This document shows, piece after piece, positions 18,900-31,000 of a stretch of 64,000 nt of DNA. How positions within the stretch are numbered: position 1 is the stretch's first letter; each line of letters opens with the position of its first letter. Source of the stretch: JBBQWR01 sp038210495 (lineage in GTDB: Bacteria; Planctomycetota; Planctomycetia; Pirellulales; DATAWG01); assembly GCA_038210495.1 (NCBI GenBank), contig JBBQWR010000026.1, positions 9,182 through 73,181 on the forward strand. The letters are read 5' to 3'. The notes under the pieces are model-generated. The model ran no database searches. It worked only from the letters and a program-made list of their open reading frames with translations, and had not been told where the DNA came from. The translations under genes and the position numbers were made by a program.

Positions 18900-19946
18900 A
18901 TGAGTAGGGCCTTACAAACCGTGCGAAATCTCCTTGTTCTTGGTTTGATGTTGACGTCGCCGATCGCGGCTGGGGCCGCGGAGGCACCCGCGCCGGTTAA
19001 AGTGTTTATTCTCGCGGGCCAGTCGAATATGGAGGGAAAGGCCAAGGTCTCGCTGCTCGATTATCAGGCCGGACAGCCTGCAACGCGAGCGCTGTTCGAG
19101 GCTTGGCGGCGCGATGACAAGTGGATCGAGCGCGACGACGTGTGGATCAAGTTTTTAGATCGCAAGGGGAATCTCACGGTCGGGTACGGCTCGCCGGGTT
19201 GCATCGGTCCGGAGTTCGAATTTGGGCGTGTCGTAGGCGATCGCTACTCGCAGCAAGTGCTGCTGATCAAGACGGCTTGGGGCGGCCGCAGCCTGTTCCG
19301 CGATTTCCGCTCGCCCAGCGCCGGTCTGCCATCCGCGGCGGTGCTGGACAAGATGCTCGCCGACGATAAGAAGCAAAAGCCCGAGACGACGCTCGACGAT
19401 ATCAAAAAGCCATTTGGCGCTTCGTATCGGGGGATGCTCGAAGAAGTCAAAAGCACGCTCGCGAATCTAAAGACTCTGTTTCCCGCTTATGCTGGTCAAG
19501 GATACGAGATCGCCGGGCTCGTCTGGTTTCAAGGTTGGAACGACATGATTAATGCCAGTTACACCGACGAATACGCAGCGAACATGGCCCGTTTCATTCG
19601 CGATGTCCGAGTGGATCTCAAGACGCCGGGCCTGCCGATCGTGATCGGTCAGATGGGCGTCGACGGCGCGGGCGCAGATAAGGGCGTCCAGCGATTCAAA
19701 GCTGCGCAGGCTGCCGTGCTCGACATCGCCGAGTTCAAGAGCAACATCGCGCTGGTGAAGACCGATCGATTCTGGGACGAGGAGGCCGCCGCCGTTTTCA
19801 AGCAGGGCTGGCGCGAGCATCTCGACCAGTGGAACAAGGTCGGCAGTGATTATCCTTATCACTATCTGGGCAGCGCCAAGACGATGTGCCAGATCGGTCA
19901 GGCTTTTGGCGAAGCGATGCTGAAGTTGTCTAATTCGGCGAATTAG
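18900..19946 (+). CDS. Secreted sialate O-acetylesterase-like SGNH hydrolase
   Basis: This 348-aa protein has a signal peptide (about 1-26, LLVLGLMLTSPIAAGAAEA) and the SASA/DUF303 signature VFILAGQSNMEG, with the nucleophile serine in GQSNM (residues 40-44). FGRVVGDRYSQQVLLIKTAWGGRSL supplies the oxyanion-hole glycine block and LVWFQGWND the Asn/Asp block. The family removes acetyl groups from sialic acid or from plant polysaccharides. In planctomycetes such secreted esterases usually belong to polysaccharide degradation. It is convergent with rnhA; no sulfatase or glycoside hydrolase is adjacent. Confidence 0.85.
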   Translation: MSRALQTVRNLLVLGLMLTSPIAAGAAEAPAPVKVFILAGQSNMEGKAKVSLLDYQAGQPATRALFEAWRRDDKWIERDDVWIKFLDRKGNLTVGYGSPGCIGPEFEFGRVVGDRYSQQVLLIKTAWGGRSLFRDFRSPSAGLPSAAVLDKMLADDKKQKPETTLDDIKKPFGASYRGMLEEVKSTLANLKTLFPAYAGQGYEIAGLVWFQGWNDMINASYTDEYAANMARFIRDVRVDLKTPGLPIVIGQMGVDGAGADKGVQRFKAAQAAVLDIAEFKSNIALVKTDRFWDEEAAAVFKQGWREHLDQWNKVGSDYPYHYLGSAKTMCQIGQAFGEAMLKLSNSAN

Positions 19947-19977
19947 TTGGCGCCGATTCGGGTCTGGGCAACGGCGA

Positions 19978-20472
19978 CTAGCGGCTGCGGAGCAGGGCTT
20001 TTTGCTCTTGGACGGCGGCGACGGCCAGCTCGTCGCAGCGGTCGTTTTCGGGATGCCCGCTGTGGCCGGCGACGCGGGTGAATTTGAGTTGGTGATTGGC
20101 GATCAGCACGTCGAGTTGCTTCCAAAGCTCCAGATTCTTGATCTCGCCGCCGCGGCTGTATTGGCTCGTTTTGCGGCGCCAGCCGGCCGCTTTCCACTTG
20201 GGCATCCACTGGCTTAGTCCCTGACGGACGTACTCGCTGTCGGTGAAAAGCTCGACGTGAGTCGGTCGCGTGAGAGCTTCGAGGCCGCGGATCACGGCCA
20301 TCAGTTCCATCCGGTTGTTGGTGGATTCCAGCTCACCCCCGAGGCGCTCGACCTCTTTGCCCGTGGCCGGATGCCGCAGAATAAACGCCCAGCCGCCGGG
20401 ACCAGGGTTGCCGCTGCATGCGCCATCGGTGAAGAGTTGCACTTCGGGAGTAGTGTTGGGCGTGGTCGTCAA
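19978..20472 (-). CDS. rnhA: Ribonuclease HI
   Basis: RNase HI (164 aa) cleaves RNA in RNA-DNA hybrids and removes R-loops and primers. All active-site positions are visible: D16 (LFTDGACSGNPGPGGW), E56 (NNRMELMAV), D78 (LFTDSEYV), H137 (VAGHSGH) and D144 (ENDRCDELA). The basic handle region (PKWKAAGWRRKTSQYSRGG) is present, as in the E. coli enzyme. The ATG at 20472 gives a few extra Thr residues before the first strand, which is normal. It is followed upstream by the histidine kinase on the same strand with a 93-bp gap. Confidence 0.93.
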   Translation of the reverse strand: MTTTPNTTPEVQLFTDGACSGNPGPGGWAFILRHPATGKEVERLGGELESTNNRMELMAVIRGLEALTRPTHVELFTDSEYVRQGLSQWMPKWKAAGWRRKTSQYSRGGEIKNLELWKQLDVLIANHQLKFTRVAGHSGHPENDRCDELAVAAVQEQKALLRSR

Positions 20473-20565
20473 GATTATTTTACCAGAGAAGAAAAATCGC
20501 GTCGCGAGCGACGCGGCCAGACGGCATTTTGGGAATTGACGTCAAACGCGGGTCGCCCCGACGAT

Positions 20566-22368
<1,803 letters not shown>

Positions 22369-22730
22369 TCCGCCAAGTCTCGTCGGCCGAAAGGGCTCCG
22401 GTCCGCGAATTTCGCGGCGGCGAGCCATTTCAAGAGTTATGTCCAAAAGCTCTCGTATTTTAGGGCTTTCGGGCGGCCGCAACCAGACCGGCTGGCGATT
22501 GACCGAGTATCCGATTCAAGCGAGGGGCCGCAGACGAATATGCGGCAGTCACCGCTGGTCCTGGAATAACGTCGCCCGGCGCTAACTTCTTGCGTGGCCC
22601 AATTGCCCGCGATTCTAAAAAAGTTTTGAAAAACATCTTTAACCCCCCCTCGCCCAATCGTTTCACTTCGGGGAGCGCCGGGCCATAATGAATGCATCGC
22701 CACCGTGGCGAGATCGTCGCGACCCACTCC
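22369..22730. other. Divergent intergenic region
   Basis: This 362-bp gap separates the starts of the histidine kinase and the PEP-CTERM gene, so it should contain both promoters. I see no confident promoter, operator or repeat; a C-rich run (AACCCCCCCTCGCCC) lies near 22643. Confidence 0.5.
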
Positions 22731-24509
22731 ATGACGCCCAATAAATTGATGCGTTTCACCGTCATTCATTTTGCGCCGGAACCGCTTTATGCGCTCATGG
22801 CCATAGCCGTCGGAGGCTGGCTCGGCGCCTTGGGCGCTCCGGCGTCCGCTGCCATCAATATCGTCGCGCCGACAATCGCATTGCCTTATTCCGCGACGGC
22901 GCAAACCGGCAGTTTTGAAGTTGTGGTGCAAAATTCCGGCGCGGCTAGTCAACAGATCGGCGATGACTCGGTCGAGATCTCGCTGGGAACTTCGGTCACC
23001 GGGTTCACGTTCACGGGCGGCGGCGCCACCATGACGACGCCTTATTTGTTCCCAGGCTCTCTTGGTCCGCGCGTGAGCGAGGCCAACGCAAACGAAACAA
23101 TCCAAGCCACGGATTTCGCTTCCACCAACGACGCGAACGCCACGTTGCAGACTGCGGGAACGCTCGGCTTGCTGAAAGCCAATTTTCAAGTCACCGGTGG
23201 AACCAGCGGCCAATTCCCTTTGAACTTCATCAGCATTGCGACTGATCCGTTGGGAACGGTGCTCCACGATCAAGCCACGCATACCATTACGACCACGCTG
23301 CAAAGCGGGCTACTCGTCATACAGGCGCCCATCGCGTATTGGCACGGAACCACGGACGGCATTTGGACGACCGATAATTTGGCCACGGGCGCGACAAATT
23401 GGCGAACCACATTGACTGGCCCCGCCGACACGCACATTCCGCCGGGCAATACAACAGATGTCTTTTTCACGGCGGCAACGGGGGCGACCCACCTCAGCAC
23501 CACGCTCGGGACCGATTTTTCGATCAAAGGACTGACGTTCACCGGGGCCGCGACCACGCCGGTCTCGATCGGCGGTCCGGGGACACTGACGCTCGGCGTC
23601 GATGGACTCACTGTGCAATCAGGCTCCTCCGCGCACACGATCAACACGGCCGTGACGCTCGGCGCGTCGCAAATATGGAACGTCGCCAATGCGCCAACTA
23701 ATCCTTTGACGATTGGCGGCGTTCTCACCGTTGGGGCCGGTCAAACGCTGACCAAGACCGGCGGCGGCGAAGTATCATTGACGGCGCAGCCGGCGCTGCA
23801 AAACGGCAGTAATCTGCTGATTTCCGCCGGCACGATCAAAATTCAGGCCACGAGTGGCACAAGCGCCATTGGCTCGGCGGTAACCGCCACGATCGCCTCG
23901 GGAGCGACGCTCGAACTCGCCGGGTCTGTGCCGCTGCTCAGCAACGGCGCGAATCGAGCGGTAATCTCGAACAGCAGCGGGGCGCTCGGCGGTGGGCTGG
24001 TCATCGACGCCGGCGCTGATCAACAAGTCGGCGCCATCACCGGATCGGGGACAACCACGATCGGCGCGGGAGGTCAACTCACGGTCAACTCGATCCAGCA
24101 GTCGTCGCTCGCGATCGGCGGCACGAGCGGCAATCCCGGCCTGTTGACGATCGCCCCCAGCAACGCGGCCGGCCAATCGTTGGCGGCGATTGGTTCCGGA
24201 GGGCAATCTGTCGCCTCGACGATCGCGATGTCCAATAACTTGGCGACCCGCAGTTTCAGCTTATTGCCGAGCACTTTGCCCGCGACGACAGCGCCGTTTG
24301 CGACCAACTTGGCCTCAGTCGCGGACGGCCTTGGCGCCCCCTTCGCCGACGAGACGCCCGATGCTTTGAGCGTCTCGGTCAACGCCACCCATTCGGCTGT
24401 GGCGACCGAAAACGGGCTGGTTTCCGAGCCGTCGACAGCTTTGTTAACGGCAATCGGCATCGTCGCCGTGGGCGCCTATCAACTCGCCCGGCGATCGCGG
24501 ACAGCCTGA
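22731..24509 (+). CDS. PEP-CTERM surface protein with autotransporter-associated beta-strand repeats
   Basis: This 592-aa extracellular protein starts at the ATG at 22731; an in-frame ATG at 22692 is possible. A signal peptide covers about 1-40 (LYALMAIAVGGWLGALGAPASA). The first domain (about 40-200) is beta-rich, starting INIVAPTIALPY. From about 210 the chain is Gly/Thr/Ala-rich, with LTVGAGQTLTKTGGG marking a PATR-type repeat. A module at about 390-480 (ATLELAGS, QQVGAITGSGTTTIG, QSSLAIGG) recurs near the end of the 2229-aa protein at 25051. The C-terminus EPSTALLTAIGIVAVGAY followed by RRSR is a PEP-CTERM sorting tail recognised by an exosortase. Function is unknown; matrix or adhesion is likely. 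Confidence 0.8.
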   Translation: MTPNKLMRFTVIHFAPEPLYALMAIAVGGWLGALGAPASAAINIVAPTIALPYSATAQTGSFEVVVQNSGAASQQIGDDSVEISLGTSVTGFTFTGGGATMTTPYLFPGSLGPRVSEANANETIQATDFASTNDANATLQTAGTLGLLKANFQVTGGTSGQFPLNFISIATDPLGTVLHDQATHTITTTLQSGLLVIQAPIAYWHGTTDGIWTTDNLATGATNWRTTLTGPADTHIPPGNTTDVFFTAATGATHLSTTLGTDFSIKGLTFTGAATTPVSIGGPGTLTLGVDGLTVQSGSSAHTINTAVTLGASQIWNVANAPTNPLTIGGVLTVGAGQTLTKTGGGEVSLTAQPALQNGSNLLISAGTIKIQATSGTSAIGSAVTATIASGATLELAGSVPLLSNGANRAVISNSSGALGGGLVIDAGADQQVGAITGSGTTTIGAGGQLTVNSIQQSSLAIGGTSGNPGLLTIAPSNAAGQSLAAIGSGGQSVASTIAMSNNLATRSFSLLPSTLPATTAPFATNLASVADGLGAPFADETPDALSVSVNATHSAVATENGLVSEPSTALLTAIGIVAVGAYQLARRSRTA

Positions 24510-25050
24510 CCGCTCTTCTTCGACGGGCGCCGCGGCCTTTGCCCGTTACCGCTGAATCGCGCGGCTTCGCCCTAACGCGAAGCTAACAAACATCTCTCCT
24601 CGCGATAGCACTCTGCTCACAGTCGTCCGTTAGAACCTTGAGCTATCGACGCGTCTCGGTCATCAACGGTCGACAACGTTTTTTAAGAAGCGATCGCAAA
24701 ACCGCCGGGGATTGTCCCCATTTAGTGTAGTCCGCGGACTTCGGTGAACTCACTCGATCCGAGCAAAACTGGGGACTTTCCCCTTCTTCGAGGCGACTCA
24801 GCGCGACGTTAGTTCGTACCGAATAGGCAAGGGGCGTCCCCGAGGACGCAAAGGTTAACGGAGTCCTAACAAAACACTGGCAACTAGCTCAAGAGACCTA
24901 AATATCGATCGGATAGAACCTTGCTCTATCGGCGCGGCGATTGTTCCGGGCGCCGACGTCCAGGGGCGCTTTGAGCGTTTAAGTCCAAATAACAAATTAG
25001 TCGTTCCGTACCGCCTTTTATCGAACTCATCATTTCCAGGAGCCGCATTC
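24510..25050. other. Long leader region of the giant surface-protein gene
   Basis: There is no gene in these 541 bp. It holds two GGGGAC-type palindromes (GGGGATTGTCCCC at 24707-24719 and GGGGACTTTCCCC at 24771-24783), a perfect small hairpin GCGTCC-CCGA-GGACGC at 24834-24849, and two related 26-bp direct repeats at 24629-24655 and 24911-24938 (TTAGAACCTTGAGCTATCGA versus ATAGAACCTTGCTCTATCGG). A Shine-Dalgarno CCAGGAG lies 8 bases before the ATG at 25051. Confidence 0.65.
24911..24938. promoter_or_regulatory. Hairpin and direct-repeat candidate operator
   Basis: GATAGA-accttgc-TCTATC (24912-24930) is a 6-bp stem with a 7-base loop. A diverged copy lies at 24629-24655. Two related sites about 280 bp apart upstream of one large gene could bind a regulator, or could be a decayed dispersed repeat. 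Not identified further. Confidence 0.3.
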
Positions 25051-28000
25051 ATGACGATTCCCACCCCTGTCGCCGTCGGGCTTCGATGGTTGTTGTTGAC
25101 TTTCCTATTCATCCTTTCCGCCGCACAATCGCTGCCGGCCCAGCAGTTTTGGAAGCAAGACACGGCGCTACCCGCCAACTGGGATAACGTCACGCCCGAT
25201 TGGTATGGGAACGCGCTTTTCACCGGCGCCACGCAAGCTTGGATGGGCGGGGTCGCCAATTTCAGCGGTTCCGGCACGCCGACAAATCCGGTGAATGTTG
25301 CGGCCAATGTTTCGGCAACGCAGCTCAACTTCAGTCTGAGCGGCTACACGTTGTCGGGGGTGAACACGATCACGATGGCGGGCGCGAACCCCTCGATCAA
25401 CCTTGGCGGGGGAACGACCGGCACTGCCTTCAATACCGCGATCGCCGCCAACATTTCCGCTGCTGGCTCTGTCGGGATCACCGACTCGTTCAATCCAGGT
25501 GTTTCGGCATCGTATAATTTGCTTTCGTTGACCGGAAGCACGCAGAATTTTGGCGGTTCTACGGGATCACTCACCCTTACATCGGGCAGCAATGCCAAAG
25601 AGCAATTCCTGGTTGGTCATACGGCTGCTTGGAATCTGCAAACTTTGAATTTGGTCGGGGCGGTGAACGGTAAGAATTTGACGTTCGTCGGCGGCGCCTT
25701 CGATACGAGCAAAGCGTCAACGTTCACCGGTGCATTCCCGGCAGCCACTGCCGGCGTCATGAATTTCTCAGGCGCGGCTCCGACGATCACCTGGGGCGGA
25801 AGTAGCACGAATGATCTTCAGGGGTCCCCCGCCTGGACCCTCTTCGACGCCATCGCCAATTCCAGTTCGGCTCCGCTTCATTTAATCGCAAATTCCTCCG
25901 TCTTTTCGAGCAATGGCACGCAAACTCCGGCTCAGCCGGTGCTGAATTTCGGCGTTCCGAACACCTCTTCGCTGACGACACTTAGCCCGCCGCATACTGG
26001 CTCGACCACGGGCACGGTTTTGGGAAGCAGCTTTGCTTCCGGCATCATTCTCGACAACTCGCTGCCCGTTTCTGGCGGCGGGGCATGGGATTCGACGCAA
26101 GGATATACTTGGACCGCACGGTATAACTTCAATCAAGCAGGGGCCACTGGTACTGGCGCCGGCGCAGGCACGATTAGCGTCGCCGCTAACGGGCTGTGCA
26201 TGACGGACGTTGGTGGGGCCAATTCGGTCTATTTGACCCGCCCCAATCCCATCGTCCTCAATTCTAACAATATCGACCCGGTCAATTCCGCTGCCGGCGG
26301 CTTATTTCTTACTGCCATCGGAGCAACCAAGGCCGGCAATATCAATACCGACGCTCTGACTACGTCGATCACCTATTCCGGCGTCATTTCCGGAAACGGC
26401 GCCATCGTTATCGGCAACGACCTTTCCCGCCCGTCCGGCGGCGCCGGTTTGACGATTCTTGGGAACAACAACATGTATGCCGGAAAGACAATCTTCAACG
26501 GCACCTACAATACCAGCACCAACTCGATCAGCGTGCTCAGGCTGGCGACGACCAATGCCTTGCCGACAAACAATATCCTCCAATTCGGTTATTCGGACAA
26601 CTTAGCGCAAGGCACGTTGACGACTAAACCGCTCGGCACGGTCGACCTGTTTGGTTTCAATCAAACAATTGCCTCGCTCGTATCCAGCGTCGACCCGGGC
26701 ACCCCCGTCAACGGCATCACCAATACCGACACCTTGCAGGCATTGCCTGGGCAACTCGCGACCCCGACGCTTACAATCAACGGCGCCACCAACGATTGGT
26801 TCACCGGTGGGCTGGGCACGGTTCAAGCATCGGGTCCTCAATATCCCAACCTAAAATCGAGCACGGCGAACATCGGACTTACCCGAACGGGCCTAGGCAG
26901 CACGACGCTGGGATCTTCCAGCTCCTTTGGCGTCAGCGTAGGAAATCGCTCGAATTACTCGGGACCGACCCACGTCAACGGCTCGGCCAGCTTGATCGCC
27001 GGGGCCACCGACGCGCTCAGCCCCAATTCAGATTTCACGATCGCCGGCGACAATTCGTTCGGCGGCAGTGGCGCCGCGATCTTGGATGTGAACGGCTACA
27101 ACAATACGATCAATTCGCTCTCCGGGACGAGCGCCGGTATGGTGACCAATAACGTCAACACCGTGCAATACAATGTGTCGTATGTCAAGGGAATCTACGG
27201 CAATGCTCCGATTACGGCCAACGCCAACTCTTCCTCGCTCGTCCAAAACAGCGCCGGTTATCAAATCACAACCACCTCGCCCTATTCGAGTGCGATTCTG
27301 ACCATCGGTAATGGCGCCACCTTGGCGGGTACATCGGCGACATTTGCTGGTGTCGTGCAAGACGGCTCCAATGGCAGTATCGGCATCGCGATTGGCGGAG
27401 CCCTGACCCAGACGCTCTCGGGCATCAACACTTATACGGGCCCGACAACGATTAATGCGGGAACGCTCTCCATCGCTTCGACCGGCTCGATCGGCGCCAG
27501 CAGCGTTGTGACCGTAAACGCCGGCGGCACGCTCAGAGGCGTAGGACAGGTGTACGGTCCAGTGACCGTCCAATCGTCGGGCAATATATCCGCGGGGCTA
27601 TTCACGACTCCCGGCGCGCTGTTGGTTGGCAGCCTGACGTTCGTCGATTCGGGCAACTATCAGTGGAAAATTACCGACGCAACTGGCGCGGCTGGCAGCG
27701 GGTACGACACGCTTAATTCCAGCGGCGCCTTAACTCTACCCAGTAAAGCGGTCAACGTGATCCTCGATAGCCTGGGAACTACCCCGGCCCATTTTACGGC
27801 GACGAATTCCTACACTTGGACGCTGGGAACCTTCAACGCGGGCATCACCGGATTCAATTCGAGCATTTTTAATGTGAACGCCTCGAATTTTACCGGTGGC
27901 AATCTACTTTCGACGTTCACCGTCAGCCAAAGTGGCAATGCCCTGCTGTTGAACTATGTCTCTGGTCCCGTGCTCACGAACCTCACCTGGAATGGATCTT

Positions 28001-31000
28001 CCGGTGACAATTTCAATGGAACTGGCAAGTTCCTCGATTCGAATTCGCTAGCGGCCACTTGGAGCTCGGGCAACACGGCCACCTTTGGGAACGCCGGCCA
28101 GACCGTCGTCGTCGACGCGCCCACGCAAGTTCAAGCCCTCGTGTTCAACAGCACGGGATATACGCTTTCGGGCACTTCAGCACTTAGTGTCTCTCCTCCG
28201 TCTGGCAATTTTACCTCGACATCGTTGACGGTGGATGTCGCGAACGCAGGAACGACCGCGACCATCAACGCACCCATTAACTCCCCGCTCAACGTCGTGG
28301 GGGGCGGTACGCTCGTGCTGGGATCGACTTCCAACAACTTCGGCTCGGGAATCACGGTCGGCGGCGGGATTCTCCAGGGCTCAACGGCAACGATCGGCAG
28401 CTCAACGCATATCACTAACAACGCCCTAGTTGTCTTCGCGGAGAGTTCGGGCGCCGCAAACTTTGCGGGAACGATCTCTGGTGGAGGTGTCGTCGTCAAG
28501 CGAGGAACGTCTGTTTTGACCCTTTCGGGGACAAATCTATACACTGGCGGAACAATTCTCCAAGCCGGCGGGGCCTTGAAAATCACCGCCGATGCGAATT
28601 TGGGAGATGTGGGCGGCAGCGTAACATTCGACGGTGGATCGCTCGATTTGACGGGTATCCCGACCGGTTTGATTACTGGTCGTAAAATAATCATTACCGG
28701 CAACGCTGGTAGTTTTACCGACGCTGGCGCAGGAGCCAACACAGTGTTCAACGGGGGCGCGTCGATCGCTTCCGGCGCCACGTTCACCAAGAATGGCGTG
28801 GGCGCGATGCAAATCAACACGTCACCGTTCAACGGCGCCGGCACGATTGCGATCACGGGTGGTTCGTTGTTTCTGGGCTCCGAATCGTTAGTGAATCCGG
28901 TCGACTCCACGGGTCTGCTCGGCAACAATTCTCTGGCCTTCAGCAGCGCGTCCGCGGTGACGCCGGCCTCGTTAACCGTCGCCGGCTCCAGCGACACGGG
29001 CGCATCGCTCAAGCCAAATATCACGATCGGATTGGCGTCGAGCGTCGATCAGATTTTTTCGCTGCATATCTTTAAATCGGGGGGCGGTTCGGGCGCCCTA
29101 AATCCTTCGCTCACCGGCGCCACGACGATCAACGCCAACTCCAAGAAGATCACGACCTTCTCGGTCGACGCCAGCGCGGATGCAAACAACGCGGTGGCTG
29201 GCACATCGAAGGTATCGCTCGGCGCCGTGACCGTTCCATTCGTCGGAACTGTAAACAGCCAAGTCCTCGACCCGGCCACGGTAGGCAACGTCGTATTCCA
29301 AACGTTTGCCAACGCCTCGTCGAAGAATGTGGGATTGCAATTCAATGGCGTTTATATCGACAATTTCAATAACACAACCTTTCTCGGAAATGGCAACTTT
29401 TCGTCGGGAGTGAGTCCCGGATATGGGGTGGCCTTCAATACGGCGGGCGCCCAACCGACTGGCCCTTGGACAATCGGAGACGTGGGTGGAACGAATGCTC
29501 AAATTGTCCAACTAAGTGCTGCAAACGCCGCGAGCCCCGGCAACGCCATCACCGCCAACGCGGTTTTGATCAATTCCGGAAGCCAGTTGATGTTCACGGT
29601 CAAGCAGGGCACATATACTCCCAAGTCGATCACGATCAATGGCTCCGGCCCTATCGATCCAACTGTCGGGGACCATACGGGAGCCCTTCAGCTCGCCGGT
29701 TCGGCGAAGGTTCTTTTGAACGGGCCGGTCACACTCAACACCGACTCGATCTTCAACGTGACGCAGGCGAGCGCGGATCAACCGACCATTCTCCAATTGC
29801 TGAGTCCGTTTACTCAGGGCGTAAACCAGTTGACGATCCAAGGCAATACGAATCTTAACAATCTCGGAGTCGCCACCGTTGAGTTCTCCGCTGTTAACCC
29901 CGTTAGCACGGGCGCTACGGTGATTAATGGCGGCACTTTGTCGGTCGACGCCATTTCTTCGATGGGCAAGGGTGACCTGACGCTCGCCCAACATCGCGAT
30001 CACACGACGTTCTTGGTCCTTAACAACGCGGCTCAAGCGATCGGCAATTTGTGGAGTACCTATTCGGAGGTTAGCGGCGGTAATCCCGGCACGCAGACGA
30101 TCACGCTCAATGGAACGATCTTATCGATTACCCAGACGAAAAATCTGGATTACGGCATCTTGACTGCGGATGGCAACGGCGGTTTGGGCGGGACGATCCT
30201 TCTCGGAAGTCACGCGACAATCGCCGGATCGGGTGGCATCACGCTGTCGGCCGCGAGCACCGCGACACTATCCTTAAGCGATGTAAATACCTATGCCGGA
30301 ACCACCACGATTTCCGGTGGCCATCTGCTGTTAGCCAACTCCAATGCGGTCGAGAATAGCACCGTGTCAAACGGTATCACCAACGGACTGCAATTCGACT
30401 CGTCTGACGCGGGTTCGACCTCGTTCAATCTTGGCGGCTTGGCGGGGAGTGGGAACTTGTCGCTGATCAGCCAATCGGCTGGCAATGCGGCGGCTACTTT
30501 GACCGTTGGCTCAAACAACGCCAACACGACCTACGGCGGCATTTTGAGTGGAACCGGCGCCAGCTTATTGAAATCCGGGTTGGGCACGCTGATCCTAGCC
30601 AACGCCAATACTTACGACGGTGGCACGACTCTTAACGCTGGCGCCATCCAGTTGGGGAACGGAACAACCACCAACGGTTCGGTCGCTGGTGGCATCGTCA
30701 ACAATTCGGCGTTGATTATCGCCAACCCCGCGATTCAGACTGTCGGCAACGCGATTAGCGGAACCGGCACGTTGACCAAGACGGGCGCCGGCGTGGCTGC
30801 GCTCACGGGTTCCAATTCGTACTCGGGCGCCACGACGATCAACGCTGGAACTTTGGCGATCGGTGGCGATTCAGAACTGGGCACGGTTTCGGCTCCGACG
30901 GTCGGACAACTGACGCTCAACGGCGGCACGCTCGAAGCGACTGCCTCGTTCCAGACCATCACGAATCGCGGGCTGACGATTGGCGCCAGTGGCGGCTCGA

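Noticed and set aside
24822..24890. Possible cyclic di-GMP-I riboswitch (GGCAA ... GGACGCAAAG ... CGGAGTCCTAA) before the giant surface-protein gene
   Set aside because: The conserved-looking GGACGC is fully paired in a simple hairpin (GCGTCC-CCGA-GGACGC), the GNRA tetraloop and receptor are missing, and the 3' part does not match. A covariance search with the Rfam GEMM model would settle it.
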